Source: Christiangramia gaetbulicola | GTDB taxonomy: Bacteria > Bacteroidota > Bacteroidia > Flavobacteriales > Flavobacteriaceae | Assembly (NCBI RefSeq): GCF_003054225.1 | Contig: NZ_QBKQ01000005.1 | Coordinates: forward strand, 1-64,000 | Direction of reading: 5' to 3' | DNA length: 64,000 nucleotides | Position numbers and translations under genes: made by a program | Part shown: positions 35,354 to 42,761 of the stretch, piece by piece | Position numbering within the stretch: position 1 is the stretch's first letter | How the letters are laid out: each line of letters begins with the position of its first letter | The notes under the pieces: model-generated | What the model was told of the DNA's origin: nothing | What the model saw: the letters and a program-made list of their open reading frames with translations, nothing else | The model's database searches: none

Positions 35354-36363
35354 TGAGATACGACCGACAAATAAAATTAGATGAAGTTGGAGTTCCGGGT
35401 CAGGAAAAACTCCGCAATGCCAGTGTACTTATTGTTGGCGTTGGCGGACTGGGTTGTCCTGCCGCGCAAAATCTTGTTGGAGCCGGGATTGGCAGGCTCG
35501 GGCTTATAGATCACGACCGGGTTTCGCTTTCAAATCTTCATCGGCAGTTATTGTTTACTGAGGAAGACCTTGGAAAATCTAAAGCTTTGGTGGCTAAATC
35601 AAGACTTCAGCAGATCAATTCAGAAGTTGAAATTGATGTTTTTGAGGAACCTTTAAGTATAGATAATGCGGAAAACCTGTTTCAACTTTATGATATTATC
35701 ATTGATGGAACCGATAATTTTGAAACAAAATACCTGATAAACGATGCCTGTATTCTAACCGAAAAACCATGGGTCTATGCTTCGATCTATAAAAATGAAG
35801 GCCAGCTCTCAGTATTTAATTATCAGGAGGGACCTTCTTACCGATGCCTTTTTCCGAAGACTACCAGGCAGAATATAAGTTGTGAAGCAACCGGAGTACT
35901 TGGCGTTACCCCGGGGATCCTGGGAACCATGCAGGCCGCTGAAGTTTTAAAAATGATACTTGGTGCCGGAAATGTACTTTCGGGAAAATTGAAACTGATA
36001 AATATTCTATCCGGGCAGGATCAATTATTAAATATTTCAAAGAGAGTAGAAGAGATCGAAAAGATCAAAAATGAAGGAATTATTCCGGTGAGGATAGAAT
36101 GCAAAATTTCTGACGAGTCAAAGCTCTACCTGGATATCCGGGAAATATTTGAACAACCAAGGGTCAATTCTGGAAAGGTTCTTCAAATTCCGCTTAGTGA
36201 GCTGGAAGACCGTTTAGAAGAAATTCCGAAGCAGGAAGAGGTATTGGTTTTTTGCCAGTCGGGAAAAAGAAGCAAGAAAGTAGTGGATTTATTAAAAGCA
36301 CAATTCGAATTCAATAACCTTATAAATGTTGAAGGAGGAGTAGAAACAATAATTGATGGTTAA
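35353..36363 (+). CDS. moeB: MoeB-type MoaD-activating enzyme with C-terminal rhodanese domain
   Basis: The 336-residue E1-like enzyme adenylates the MoaD C-terminus. The nucleotide site is VGVGGLGCPAAQNLVGAGIG, and SNLHRQLLF, the DGTDNF loop and CEATGVLGVTPGILG follow. Residues ~255-336 form a rhodanese-like domain with active-site loop CQSGKR, so it may load sulfur onto MoaD itself, as MOCS3 and MoeZ do. The zinc CxxC pair of E. coli MoeB is not intact: the first pair reads SYRC, and only one Cys is seen at the second site. The desulfurase in the same operon is a likely sulfur donor. Confidence 0.88.
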   Translation: MRYDRQIKLDEVGVPGQEKLRNASVLIVGVGGLGCPAAQNLVGAGIGRLGLIDHDRVSLSNLHRQLLFTEEDLGKSKALVAKSRLQQINSEVEIDVFEEPLSIDNAENLFQLYDIIIDGTDNFETKYLINDACILTEKPWVYASIYKNEGQLSVFNYQEGPSYRCLFPKTTRQNISCEATGVLGVTPGILGTMQAAEVLKMILGAGNVLSGKLKLINILSGQDQLLNISKRVEEIEKIKNEGIIPVRIECKISDESKLYLDIREIFEQPRVNSGKVLQIPLSELEDRLEEIPKQEEVLVFCQSGKRSKKVVDLLKAQFEFNNLINVEGGVETIIDG

Positions 36364-36370
36364 AATTAAA

Positions 36371-36484
36371 TCCTGAACCAAGTTCTGGGGGACGTTAAGA
36401 AAGCACTACGTCATGCTGAACTCGTTTCAGCATCTAATAGAAGTTAATATAATCGTCAGACCCTGAAATAAATTCAGGGTGACG
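36371..36484. repeat. Composite intergenic hairpin repeat (REP-like)
   Basis: Three short imperfect palindromes lie in the only sizeable gap inside the cofactor operon. They are a CCTGAAC/GTTCTGG element, ATGCTGAA/TTCAGCAT at 36413-36433, and CGTC-ACCCTGAA/TTCAGGGT-GACG at 36454-36484. Sequences of the type GTCATGCTGAAC and ACCCTGAAATAAATTCAGGGT are, to my knowledge, dispersed intergenic repeats in Flavobacteriaceae. They may attenuate or stabilise the operon mRNA. Confidence 0.65.
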
Positions 36485-36514
36485 CTAAATGAGTATGAGG
36501 TTAAATAGCATTTA

Positions 36515-36958
36515 ATGGATAAGAAAAAACCGAAAAAAGTATTTGTACAGGGTGCCATTCCGCCGGAAAAGATCGCTAACTCAATTGCGAATCATCAGTC
36601 CAAAACCAATATTGGAGCACATAGTATTTTTCTGGGCCAGATCAGGGCCGATGAAATTGATGGGAAAACAGTGAGCGCGATAGACTATTCAGCATATGAA
36701 GAAATGGCTGAAAATGTTTTTCATGAGATCAGGGAGGCGGCATTTGCGAAATTCGACATTACCTGCGCGCATATTTATCATAGCCTGGGCGAGGTAAAAA
36801 CCGGGGAAATTTGCCTTTTCGTTTTCACTTCTTCGGCGCACAGAAAGATTGCCATAGAGGCCTGCAACTATTTTGTAGAAGAAATTAAGGCCAATGTGCC
36901 CATTTTCGGAAAAGAGATTTTCGAAGATGAAACTCATCAATGGAAAGTGAATAAATAG
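36515..36958 (+). CDS. moaE: Molybdopterin synthase catalytic subunit MoaE
   Basis: The 147-residue protein has the MoaE pattern: GAHSIFLGQIR near the start, then IDYSAYEEMAENVF, HIYHSLGEVKTGE, and the C-terminal EIKANVPIFGKEIFE. This last carries the catalytic lysine region (VPIFGKE; MoaE usually reads VPIWKKE). With MoaD it inserts two sulfurs into precursor Z to form molybdopterin. It is separated from moeB by the hairpin-rich 150-bp gap and directly abuts the moaC fusion gene. Confidence 0.92.
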   Translation: MDKKKPKKVFVQGAIPPEKIANSIANHQSKTNIGAHSIFLGQIRADEIDGKTVSAIDYSAYEEMAENVFHEIREAAFAKFDITCAHIYHSLGEVKTGEICLFVFTSSAHRKIAIEACNYFVEEIKANVPIFGKEIFEDETHQWKVNK

Positions 36959-37855
36959 ATGGTTGATATAACGCATAAAATAAGTACACTTCGGGAAGCC
37001 ACCGCCATTGCTGTGGTACGGACTTCCAGCGAAGAGACGGTTAAAGCGATCAGGGAAAATAAAGTTCCGAAAGGGAATGTCTTTGAAATGGCGAAAGCCG
37101 CAGGATTATTGGGAGTAAAGAAAACGCCTGAGTTGCTTCCGGACTGTCATCCGTTACCAATCGAGTACACCGGAATTGATTACGAAATTAACGGACTCGA
37201 GATACAGATCTCGGTTAGGGTTAAGACGATCTATAAGACCGGAGTTGAGGTGGAGGCGATGCACGGCGCCAGTATTGTAGCCCTTACGATGTATGATATG
37301 CTGAAACCTATCGATAAAAATGTAGAGATCGGGACCATCCGGCTTCAGAATAAAAAAGGTGGAAAATCATCTTTTAAGGTCAATTCTGAAGGCTTAAATG
37401 CAAAAATCGTGGTGTGTTCAGATACCATTTCAAAAGGTCAGGGAGAAGATAAAGCCGGCAAGGCCATCGCTTCAAAACTGAAAGAACAGGGAATTGAATC
37501 TGAAATTAGCATTATTCCAGATGAACCTGAAGAAATAAGATTGGCTCTGAAGAATGCCGGAACTGATATGGTCATTTTCACCGGAGGAACAGGAGTCGGC
37601 CCTCGTGATTTAACTCCGGAGACTATAGAACCCTTGCTGGATCTAAAGTTGAAAGGGGTAGAGGAGCAAATGAGAAATTATGGTCAGCAGCGTATGCCAT
37701 ATGCGATGTTATCAAGGTCTGTAGCTGGGTTAATGGACGGAAAAGTAATACTGGCATTGCCAGGATCAACCAAAGGAGCAGCAGAATGCATGGATGCGAT
37801 ATTTCCGCATGTATTGCACGTTTTTAAAGTGATAGAAGGAAAGAGACATGATTGA
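36959..37855 (+). CDS. moaC: Bifunctional MoaC-MogA/MoaB fusion
   Basis: The 298-residue protein joins two steps of cofactor synthesis. Residues 1-~140 are MoaC, which forms cyclic pyranopterin monophosphate with MoaA: MVDITHK, KGNVFEMAKAAGLLGVKKT, CHPLPI and EVEAMHGAS. From about residue 147 (KIVVCSDTISKGQGEDKAG) it is a MogA/MoaB domain, which adenylates molybdopterin: FTGGTGVGPRD and LPGSTKGAAEC. The fusion joins an early and a late step and is known from other Bacteroidota. It abuts moaE and overlaps moaA by 8 bp. Confidence 0.92.
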   Translation: MVDITHKISTLREATAIAVVRTSSEETVKAIRENKVPKGNVFEMAKAAGLLGVKKTPELLPDCHPLPIEYTGIDYEINGLEIQISVRVKTIYKTGVEVEAMHGASIVALTMYDMLKPIDKNVEIGTIRLQNKKGGKSSFKVNSEGLNAKIVVCSDTISKGQGEDKAGKAIASKLKEQGIESEISIIPDEPEEIRLALKNAGTDMVIFTGGTGVGPRDLTPETIEPLLDLKLKGVEEQMRNYGQQRMPYAMLSRSVAGLMDGKVILALPGSTKGAAECMDAIFPHVLHVFKVIEGKRHD

Positions 37856-38840
37856 AGAAAAGAAGAAAATAGTAGATAATTTTGGACGGCCGCATACCTA
37901 TCTCAGGATCTCCCTGACCGACAGGTGCAATCTTCGTTGCTTTTACTGCATGCCTGAAGAAGGGATCGAACTCATGGAGAAATCCAATATCATGACTCTG
38001 GAAGAGATCATTGATCTGGCGAGGACATTCCGTGACCTTGGGGTGGATACGATCCGACTCACCGGCGGGGAGCCTTTGGTGCGAAAGAATTTTGGCTACC
38101 TGTTAGAAGAACTGGCAAAACTGGGCGTCACTTTAAAGATCACCACCAACGGTATCATGCTGGATAAATATCTTGATCTTTTTCAGAAGATTGGCTTAAA
38201 AAAGATCAATCTCAGCCTGGATACTCTGGATAAAGCAAAGTCGGTTTTTATAACTAAGCGTGATTATTTTGACCGGATCTGGAAGAATATTCAGCAGGCT
38301 TTAGAGATGGATATGGAAGTCAAACTGAATATCGTACTTATCAAAGGCGTTAATGACAACGAGATCAATGATTTTATAGAGCTTACCAAAAACAAGAAGC
38401 TTAAGGTCAAATTTATCGAGTTTATGCCTTTTAAGGGCAATAAATGGGACTGGAGCAAGGGAGTTTCGGAAAAGGAAATTCTTGATATAGTTTCAGAAAA
38501 ATTCGGGAAAGTTGAGGAATTGAAAAACCCGAAGCATAGCACATCCAATAATTTTAAGGTGAAAGGGCATACAGGAAGTTTCTCGATCGTGAGTACGATT
38601 ACCAATCCGTTCTGTTCTGAGTGCAATAGAATTAGGGTTACGGCTGATGGGAAAATGAAGAACTGCCTTTTCGCTAATTCTGAAACCGATCTGCTTACAC
38701 CACTTAGAAATGGTGAGGAAATGGATAATATTATCATTAATGCGATCAAAACCAAGAAATATTCCCGGGATGGAATGGATGTGAAAATGGATCCCGAGCA
38801 TTACGAAAAGAACAGGTCAATGATATCAATAGGAGGCTAA
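37848..38840 (+). CDS. moaA: GTP 3',8-cyclase MoaA
   Basis: The 330-residue radical-SAM enzyme starts the pathway by cyclising GTP. The N-terminal cluster is at C27, C31 and C34 (CNLRCFYC), followed by the SAM-binding LTGGEP. The C-terminal cluster is in CSECNRIRV with a third Cys in MKNCLF. The protein ends in the Gly-Gly (SIGG) needed by MoaA. It overlaps the moaC fusion gene by 8 bp and its stop overlaps the moeA start (TAATG). Confidence 0.96.
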   Translation: MIEEKKKIVDNFGRPHTYLRISLTDRCNLRCFYCMPEEGIELMEKSNIMTLEEIIDLARTFRDLGVDTIRLTGGEPLVRKNFGYLLEELAKLGVTLKITTNGIMLDKYLDLFQKIGLKKINLSLDTLDKAKSVFITKRDYFDRIWKNIQQALEMDMEVKLNIVLIKGVNDNEINDFIELTKNKKLKVKFIEFMPFKGNKWDWSKGVSEKEILDIVSEKFGKVEELKNPKHSTSNNFKVKGHTGSFSIVSTITNPFCSECNRIRVTADGKMKNCLFANSETDLLTPLRNGEEMDNIIINAIKTKKYSRDGMDVKMDPEHYEKNRSMISIGG

Positions 38841-40006
38841 TGGTAACAATCGAAGAAGCGTTAAAGATCATTCAGGATCAATCTGTAAATCTAAAAACTG
38901 AAAACCGTCATCTTGAGAATTGTCTCGGATTTTCCCTTTCCGAAAATATCACTGCTCCATTTGATATGCCTTCATTCGACAATTCCGCGATGGACGGTTA
39001 TGCTCTCTGTGGAATCCATTCAGAATATAAAATTGTAGGGGAGGTTGCTGCCGGTGATATGAGCGAGATTGAATTGAAAGAAGGGGAGGCCGTTCGCATT
39101 TTTACCGGGGCAAAAGTACCTGGAAAAACTACCGCGGTAATAATGCAGGAAAAGGTCTCTATTCATGGAGATAAACTACTTCTTGAGACAGAACCAAAAG
39201 AGGGCCAGTGTATTCGCAGAAAAGGAGAAGAATTAAAAGAAGGTCAGCTTGTATTTGAAAAAGGCTATAGCATTACTCCCGCAGGAATCGGTTTGATTGG
39301 AAGCCTGGGAATTGAAAAAGTTGAGGTCTTTAAAAAGCCGGTCATAAATTTAATTACTACCGGGAATGAATTGATACAACCCGGAAAGCCAAAAGCCGTA
39401 GGCCAGATCTTTGAATCCAATAGCTATGCGCTTACTGCTGCCTGTGAGAATTTCGGTTTTCACTGCAAGGATAAAAAACAGATCGCAGATGATTTTGAAC
39501 CTATAAAATCAGGGGTCATAGAATCCCTGGAAACTGCAGATGTACTGATCCTTTCCGGAGGAATTTCGGTTGGAGATTATGATTTTGTGAAACAGGCGCT
39601 GGAAGAAAATGGAGTAGAGGAACAATTCTATAAAGTTTTTCAGAAACCGGGAAAACCGCTGTATTTTGGAAAGAAAGGAGATAAGTTTGTCTTTGCCTTA
39701 CCGGGAAATCCTGCATCTTCACTTAGTTGTTTTTATGTTTATGTACTTCCTTTTCTTTATCAGTTAAGTGGTTCAGATAAAAATGGGCTCGAAAGATATT
39801 CTTTTCCTATTTCGCATGATTTTGAGAACAGGGGAGACCGGCCTTCATTTTTAAAAGCGAAGATCAGTAATTCTAAGGTGGAAATTTTGAACGGGCAGGG
39901 TTCTTCGATGATACAATCGATGGCGCTGGGGAATGCCCTGGCATTTATTGATGCTGAAACTTCGGTTAAAAAAGGGGATCCTATAGAATGTCTTCTAATT
40001 TCATAA
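38840..40006 (+). CDS. moeA: Molybdopterin molybdenumtransferase MoeA
   Basis: The 388-residue enzyme inserts molybdate into adenylated molybdopterin. Features are MPSFDNSAMDGYAL near the start, RIFTGAKVP, the molybdopterin-domain GISVGDYDFV and LPGNPASS, and a C-terminal beta-barrel domain IV. It follows moaA with overlapping stop and start and precedes a TauE/SafE permease gene by one base. With the MogA domain it completes the insertion step in this operon. Confidence 0.95.
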   Translation: MVTIEEALKIIQDQSVNLKTENRHLENCLGFSLSENITAPFDMPSFDNSAMDGYALCGIHSEYKIVGEVAAGDMSEIELKEGEAVRIFTGAKVPGKTTAVIMQEKVSIHGDKLLLETEPKEGQCIRRKGEELKEGQLVFEKGYSITPAGIGLIGSLGIEKVEVFKKPVINLITTGNELIQPGKPKAVGQIFESNSYALTAACENFGFHCKDKKQIADDFEPIKSGVIESLETADVLILSGGISVGDYDFVKQALEENGVEEQFYKVFQKPGKPLYFGKKGDKFVFALPGNPASSLSCFYVYVLPFLYQLSGSDKNGLERYSFPISHDFENRGDRPSFLKAKISNSKVEILNGQGSSMIQSMALGNALAFIDAETSVKKGDPIECLLIS

Positions 40007-40007
40007 T

Positions 40008-40763
40008 ATGCCCTTAGAATACCTCCCATTTATCTTTTTTCTGATTGCTTTATTCTACAGTTCTGTTGGCTTCGGGGGAGGTTCCAGTTACCTGGCAATT
40101 CTTAGCCTGGTGATAACCGATTTCTTTGAAATTCGCTCTACCGCGCTTATCCTGAATATTTGTGTGGTTACGATAGGCACCATCATTTATATTAAAAATG
40201 GGGTTTTAAAACCAAAACTGATCTGGCCATTTTTTGTTCTAAGTATTCCAATGGCATATTTAGGAGCACAGATTAAGCTATCTCAAACCATATTTTTCCT
40301 CATCCTGGGAAGCGCTCTGATCTTGGCTGGGATCTTTATGAGCTTAAGATTTGTAAAGGGTAAACTTGAATCTCAGGAGTTCTCTAAACCCAAGAAATTC
40401 ATTCTCGGAGGAAGCATTGGTCTATTGTCAGGAATTTCAGGAATTGGTGGAGGTATTTTTCTTTCACCGGTATTAAATCTTCTGAAATGGAAGGATCCCA
40501 GGATCATCGCTTCTCTGGCTTCGGTTTTTATCCTGGTGAATTCCGTAGCAGGACTTATTGGTCTCAATGTTGCCGGAACTTTTCGACTGGATCTTGATCT
40601 TGTAATAAAACTTATTATTGCAGTAGTACTTGGCGGAAGCCTCGGTTCATATCTTTCCAATAAGAAGTTCAACCTGAAATTCCTGGGAATCCTTACCGCC
40701 ATTCTTGTTATCTATGTTGGCTTAAGACTTATCCTATTAAATGGATTCGGAATCAGGATATAA
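40008..40763 (+). CDS. TauE/SafE family anion permease
   Basis: The 251-residue inner-membrane protein has about eight helices and the two repeated glycine-rich motifs of the family, GFGGGSSYLAIL and SGISGIGGGIFLSPVLNL. Family members move sulfite, sulfoacetate and other organosulfur anions. It begins one base after the moeA stop, so it belongs to the cofactor operon, and the window has no modABC-type transporter. A role with molybdate or a sulfur oxyanion is a reasonable inference, but no substrate motif is visible. Confidence 0.87.
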   Translation: MPLEYLPFIFFLIALFYSSVGFGGGSSYLAILSLVITDFFEIRSTALILNICVVTIGTIIYIKNGVLKPKLIWPFFVLSIPMAYLGAQIKLSQTIFFLILGSALILAGIFMSLRFVKGKLESQEFSKPKKFILGGSIGLLSGISGIGGGIFLSPVLNLLKWKDPRIIASLASVFILVNSVAGLIGLNVAGTFRLDLDLVIKLIIAVVLGGSLGSYLSNKKFNLKFLGILTAILVIYVGLRLILLNGFGIRI

Positions 40764-40917
40764 CTTCCAATATTTTTAAAATCTTAAATGTTTGAGTATC
40801 AATAAGATTTTTAACGAGGTCTCTTCAAATATTCTTTCTGATTAACATAATGCTAACGCTTTACAAGATTTTAATCTTTAATTTTAGGAGCCTACTTACT
40901 TCCCTAATACATTTTTT

Positions 40918-41718
40918 ATGAAAGATATTGATAAATGGAAAAAGAACGCTGATCTAGAGAATCTCAGCGATGACGAAAAAATGATCCTTGACGAAATGGG
41001 GTTGAGTGGGAGTTCCCGGAGAAAATTCTTAAAACAGGTTTCTGCAGCCAGTTTAAGTATCTGGGCTTCTTCATATTTTACTTCAGAACTATTTGCCAGC
41101 AATATGAAAGATCTTCCAGATAATCCACAAGTACTACTTAACGAAGTTAAAGTGAATCTTAGGGTAAATGAAATGGTAAAACAATTGACATTAGACTCCA
41201 GAATGAGTCTGCTTGATGCCTTAAGAGAAAGACTGGCCCTTACCGGGACCAAAAAGGGATGTGATCATGGTCAATGTGGTGCATGTACGGTAATAATTGA
41301 CGGTAAGCGGAACCTTTCCTGTTTAACCTTAGCGGCAACCTGCGAAGGCAAGGAGATCACTACCGTGGAAGGTCTTGTTAAGAATGGAGAGATGCACCCT
41401 ATGCAAAAAGCCTTTTTAAAACATGACGGATTCCAGTGTGGTTACTGTACGCCGGGACAGATCTGTTCTTCAGTAGCCTTATTAGAAGAAGCTAAAAATG
41501 GAGAAGCCAGTTATGTGACGGAAGATTTTAAAAAGATAGAGGAGAATTTAAATCTTTCTGAAGAGGAGATCAGGGAAAGAATGTCTGGAAACATCTGCCG
41601 TTGCGGTGCCTATAATAATATTGTTCAGGCCTTTAAAGAAGTTCATTCCGGAAATGATGAGATGCCGACCTGGGAATTCGCTACCCAGGAACAAATGGAG
41701 AAAGCTAAAAAAGCTTAG
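40918..41718 (+). CDS. paoA: Periplasmic aldehyde oxidoreductase [2Fe-2S] subunit, PaoA-like
   Basis: The 266-residue protein has a ~32-residue cytoplasmic lead, then a twin-arginine signal (SSRRKFLKQVSAASLS). Two [2Fe-2S] domains follow. The first is GCDHGQCGACTV with a later Cys in LSCLTL. The second is CGYCTPGQ and NICRCGAY, with a long insertion between them as in PaoA. As in E. coli PaoABC, only this subunit carries the export signal, so the trimer should be exported already folded. It heads its own transcription unit 154 bp after the permease gene. Confidence 0.9.
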   Translation: MKDIDKWKKNADLENLSDDEKMILDEMGLSGSSRRKFLKQVSAASLSIWASSYFTSELFASNMKDLPDNPQVLLNEVKVNLRVNEMVKQLTLDSRMSLLDALRERLALTGTKKGCDHGQCGACTVIIDGKRNLSCLTLAATCEGKEITTVEGLVKNGEMHPMQKAFLKHDGFQCGYCTPGQICSSVALLEEAKNGEASYVTEDFKKIEENLNLSEEEIRERMSGNICRCGAYNNIVQAFKEVHSGNDEMPTWEFATQEQMEKAKKA

Positions 41719-41748
41719 ACCTGAGAATTAAACTTAATTGAACTGAAC

Positions 41749-42735
41749 ATGAGACCATTCACCTATACAAGTGCAATAAATAAGGAACAGGCGCTAAAGG
41801 CTACCACTAAAACTTCACATTATCTCGCCGGGGGAACTAACCTGGTAGACCTAATGAAAGAAGATGTAGAGCGACCAGACCAGTTAATAGACGTAAACAA
41901 GCTTGAATATAAAAAGATCACCAAAAACGATAATGGTGGACTAAGCCTGGGTGCCATGCTTAGTAATTCTGAGACTGCGAATCATCCAGACATTAGAAAG
42001 CAATATCCACTGCTTAGTATGGCAATGCTTTCTGCAGCTACTGCCCAGATACGGAATATGGCTAGTAACGGAGGCAATTTATTACAGCGCACGCGCTGTC
42101 CATATTTTTTCGAGACCTCCATGCCTTGTAATAAAAGGCAACCTGGTTCCGGATGTGGCGCTTTGAACGGAATGAATTCCCTGCACGCTATTTTTGGTTA
42201 TAGTGATAGCTGTATCGCTACCAATCCTTCAGATATGTGTGTAGCTCTAGCTGCACTTGGTGCTAAGGTAGAATTAGAGCAACCTGGAGGTTCCTCCAGA
42301 ATGATAGAATTTACAGATTTTCACCGTTTGCCGGGAGATAAACCGGAGAAGGACACTAACCTGGAAGAGGGTGAATTGATAACGGGTATTCACCTTAGCG
42401 AACCCGTATTTGCAGATCACTATTACTATTTAAAGATCCGGGAGCGATCCAGTTATGCTTTTGCTTTGATTTCGGTTGCGGCCGGACTTCAGGTAAAAAG
42501 CGGAACTATCACTAAGGCAGGTTTGGCTATGGGCGGTGTTGCTCATAAGCCATGGAAACTTTATGGTTCTGAAGAATTCCTGAAAGGCAAAAAACCTAAC
42601 CAGTCCAACTTTGAGGAGGCGGCAGAGATCGCAATGAAAGACGCCAAACCATTTGAAGCTAATAAATGGAAAGTAGATATGGGTAAAAAAGCGATCGTAA
42701 GAGCGCTTACCCAGGCATTCGAAAGGGAAGTATAG
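41749..42735 (+). CDS. paoB: Aldehyde oxidoreductase FAD subunit with [4Fe-4S] insert, PaoB-like
   Basis: The 328-residue protein has the FAD-binding fold of the xanthine-oxidase medium subunit: AGGTNLVDLMKE, QIRNMASNGGNLLQRTRC and SDMCVALAALGA. The insertion RTRCPYFFETSMPCNKRQPGSGC provides cysteines like those that hold an extra [4Fe-4S] cluster in PaoB and 4-hydroxybenzoyl-CoA reductase. It passes electrons from the iron-sulfur subunit to an acceptor. It lies between the other two subunit genes with 30- and 26-bp gaps. Confidence 0.9.
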   Translation: MRPFTYTSAINKEQALKATTKTSHYLAGGTNLVDLMKEDVERPDQLIDVNKLEYKKITKNDNGGLSLGAMLSNSETANHPDIRKQYPLLSMAMLSAATAQIRNMASNGGNLLQRTRCPYFFETSMPCNKRQPGSGCGALNGMNSLHAIFGYSDSCIATNPSDMCVALAALGAKVELEQPGGSSRMIEFTDFHRLPGDKPEKDTNLEEGELITGIHLSEPVFADHYYYLKIRERSSYAFALISVAAGLQVKSGTITKAGLAMGGVAHKPWKLYGSEEFLKGKKPNQSNFEEAAEIAMKDAKPFEANKWKVDMGKKAIVRALTQAFEREV

Positions 42736-42761
42736 TCCAACCTCAAAATCAAAAAATCATT

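Noticed and set aside
36371-36484. CRISPR-like array between moeB and moaE
   Set aside because: The three elements are palindromes of differing sequence, without identical direct repeats or regular spacers.
40764-40917. A second ModE-box upstream of paoA
   Set aside because: The segment has CTAACGCT-like pieces but no matching inverted half-site.
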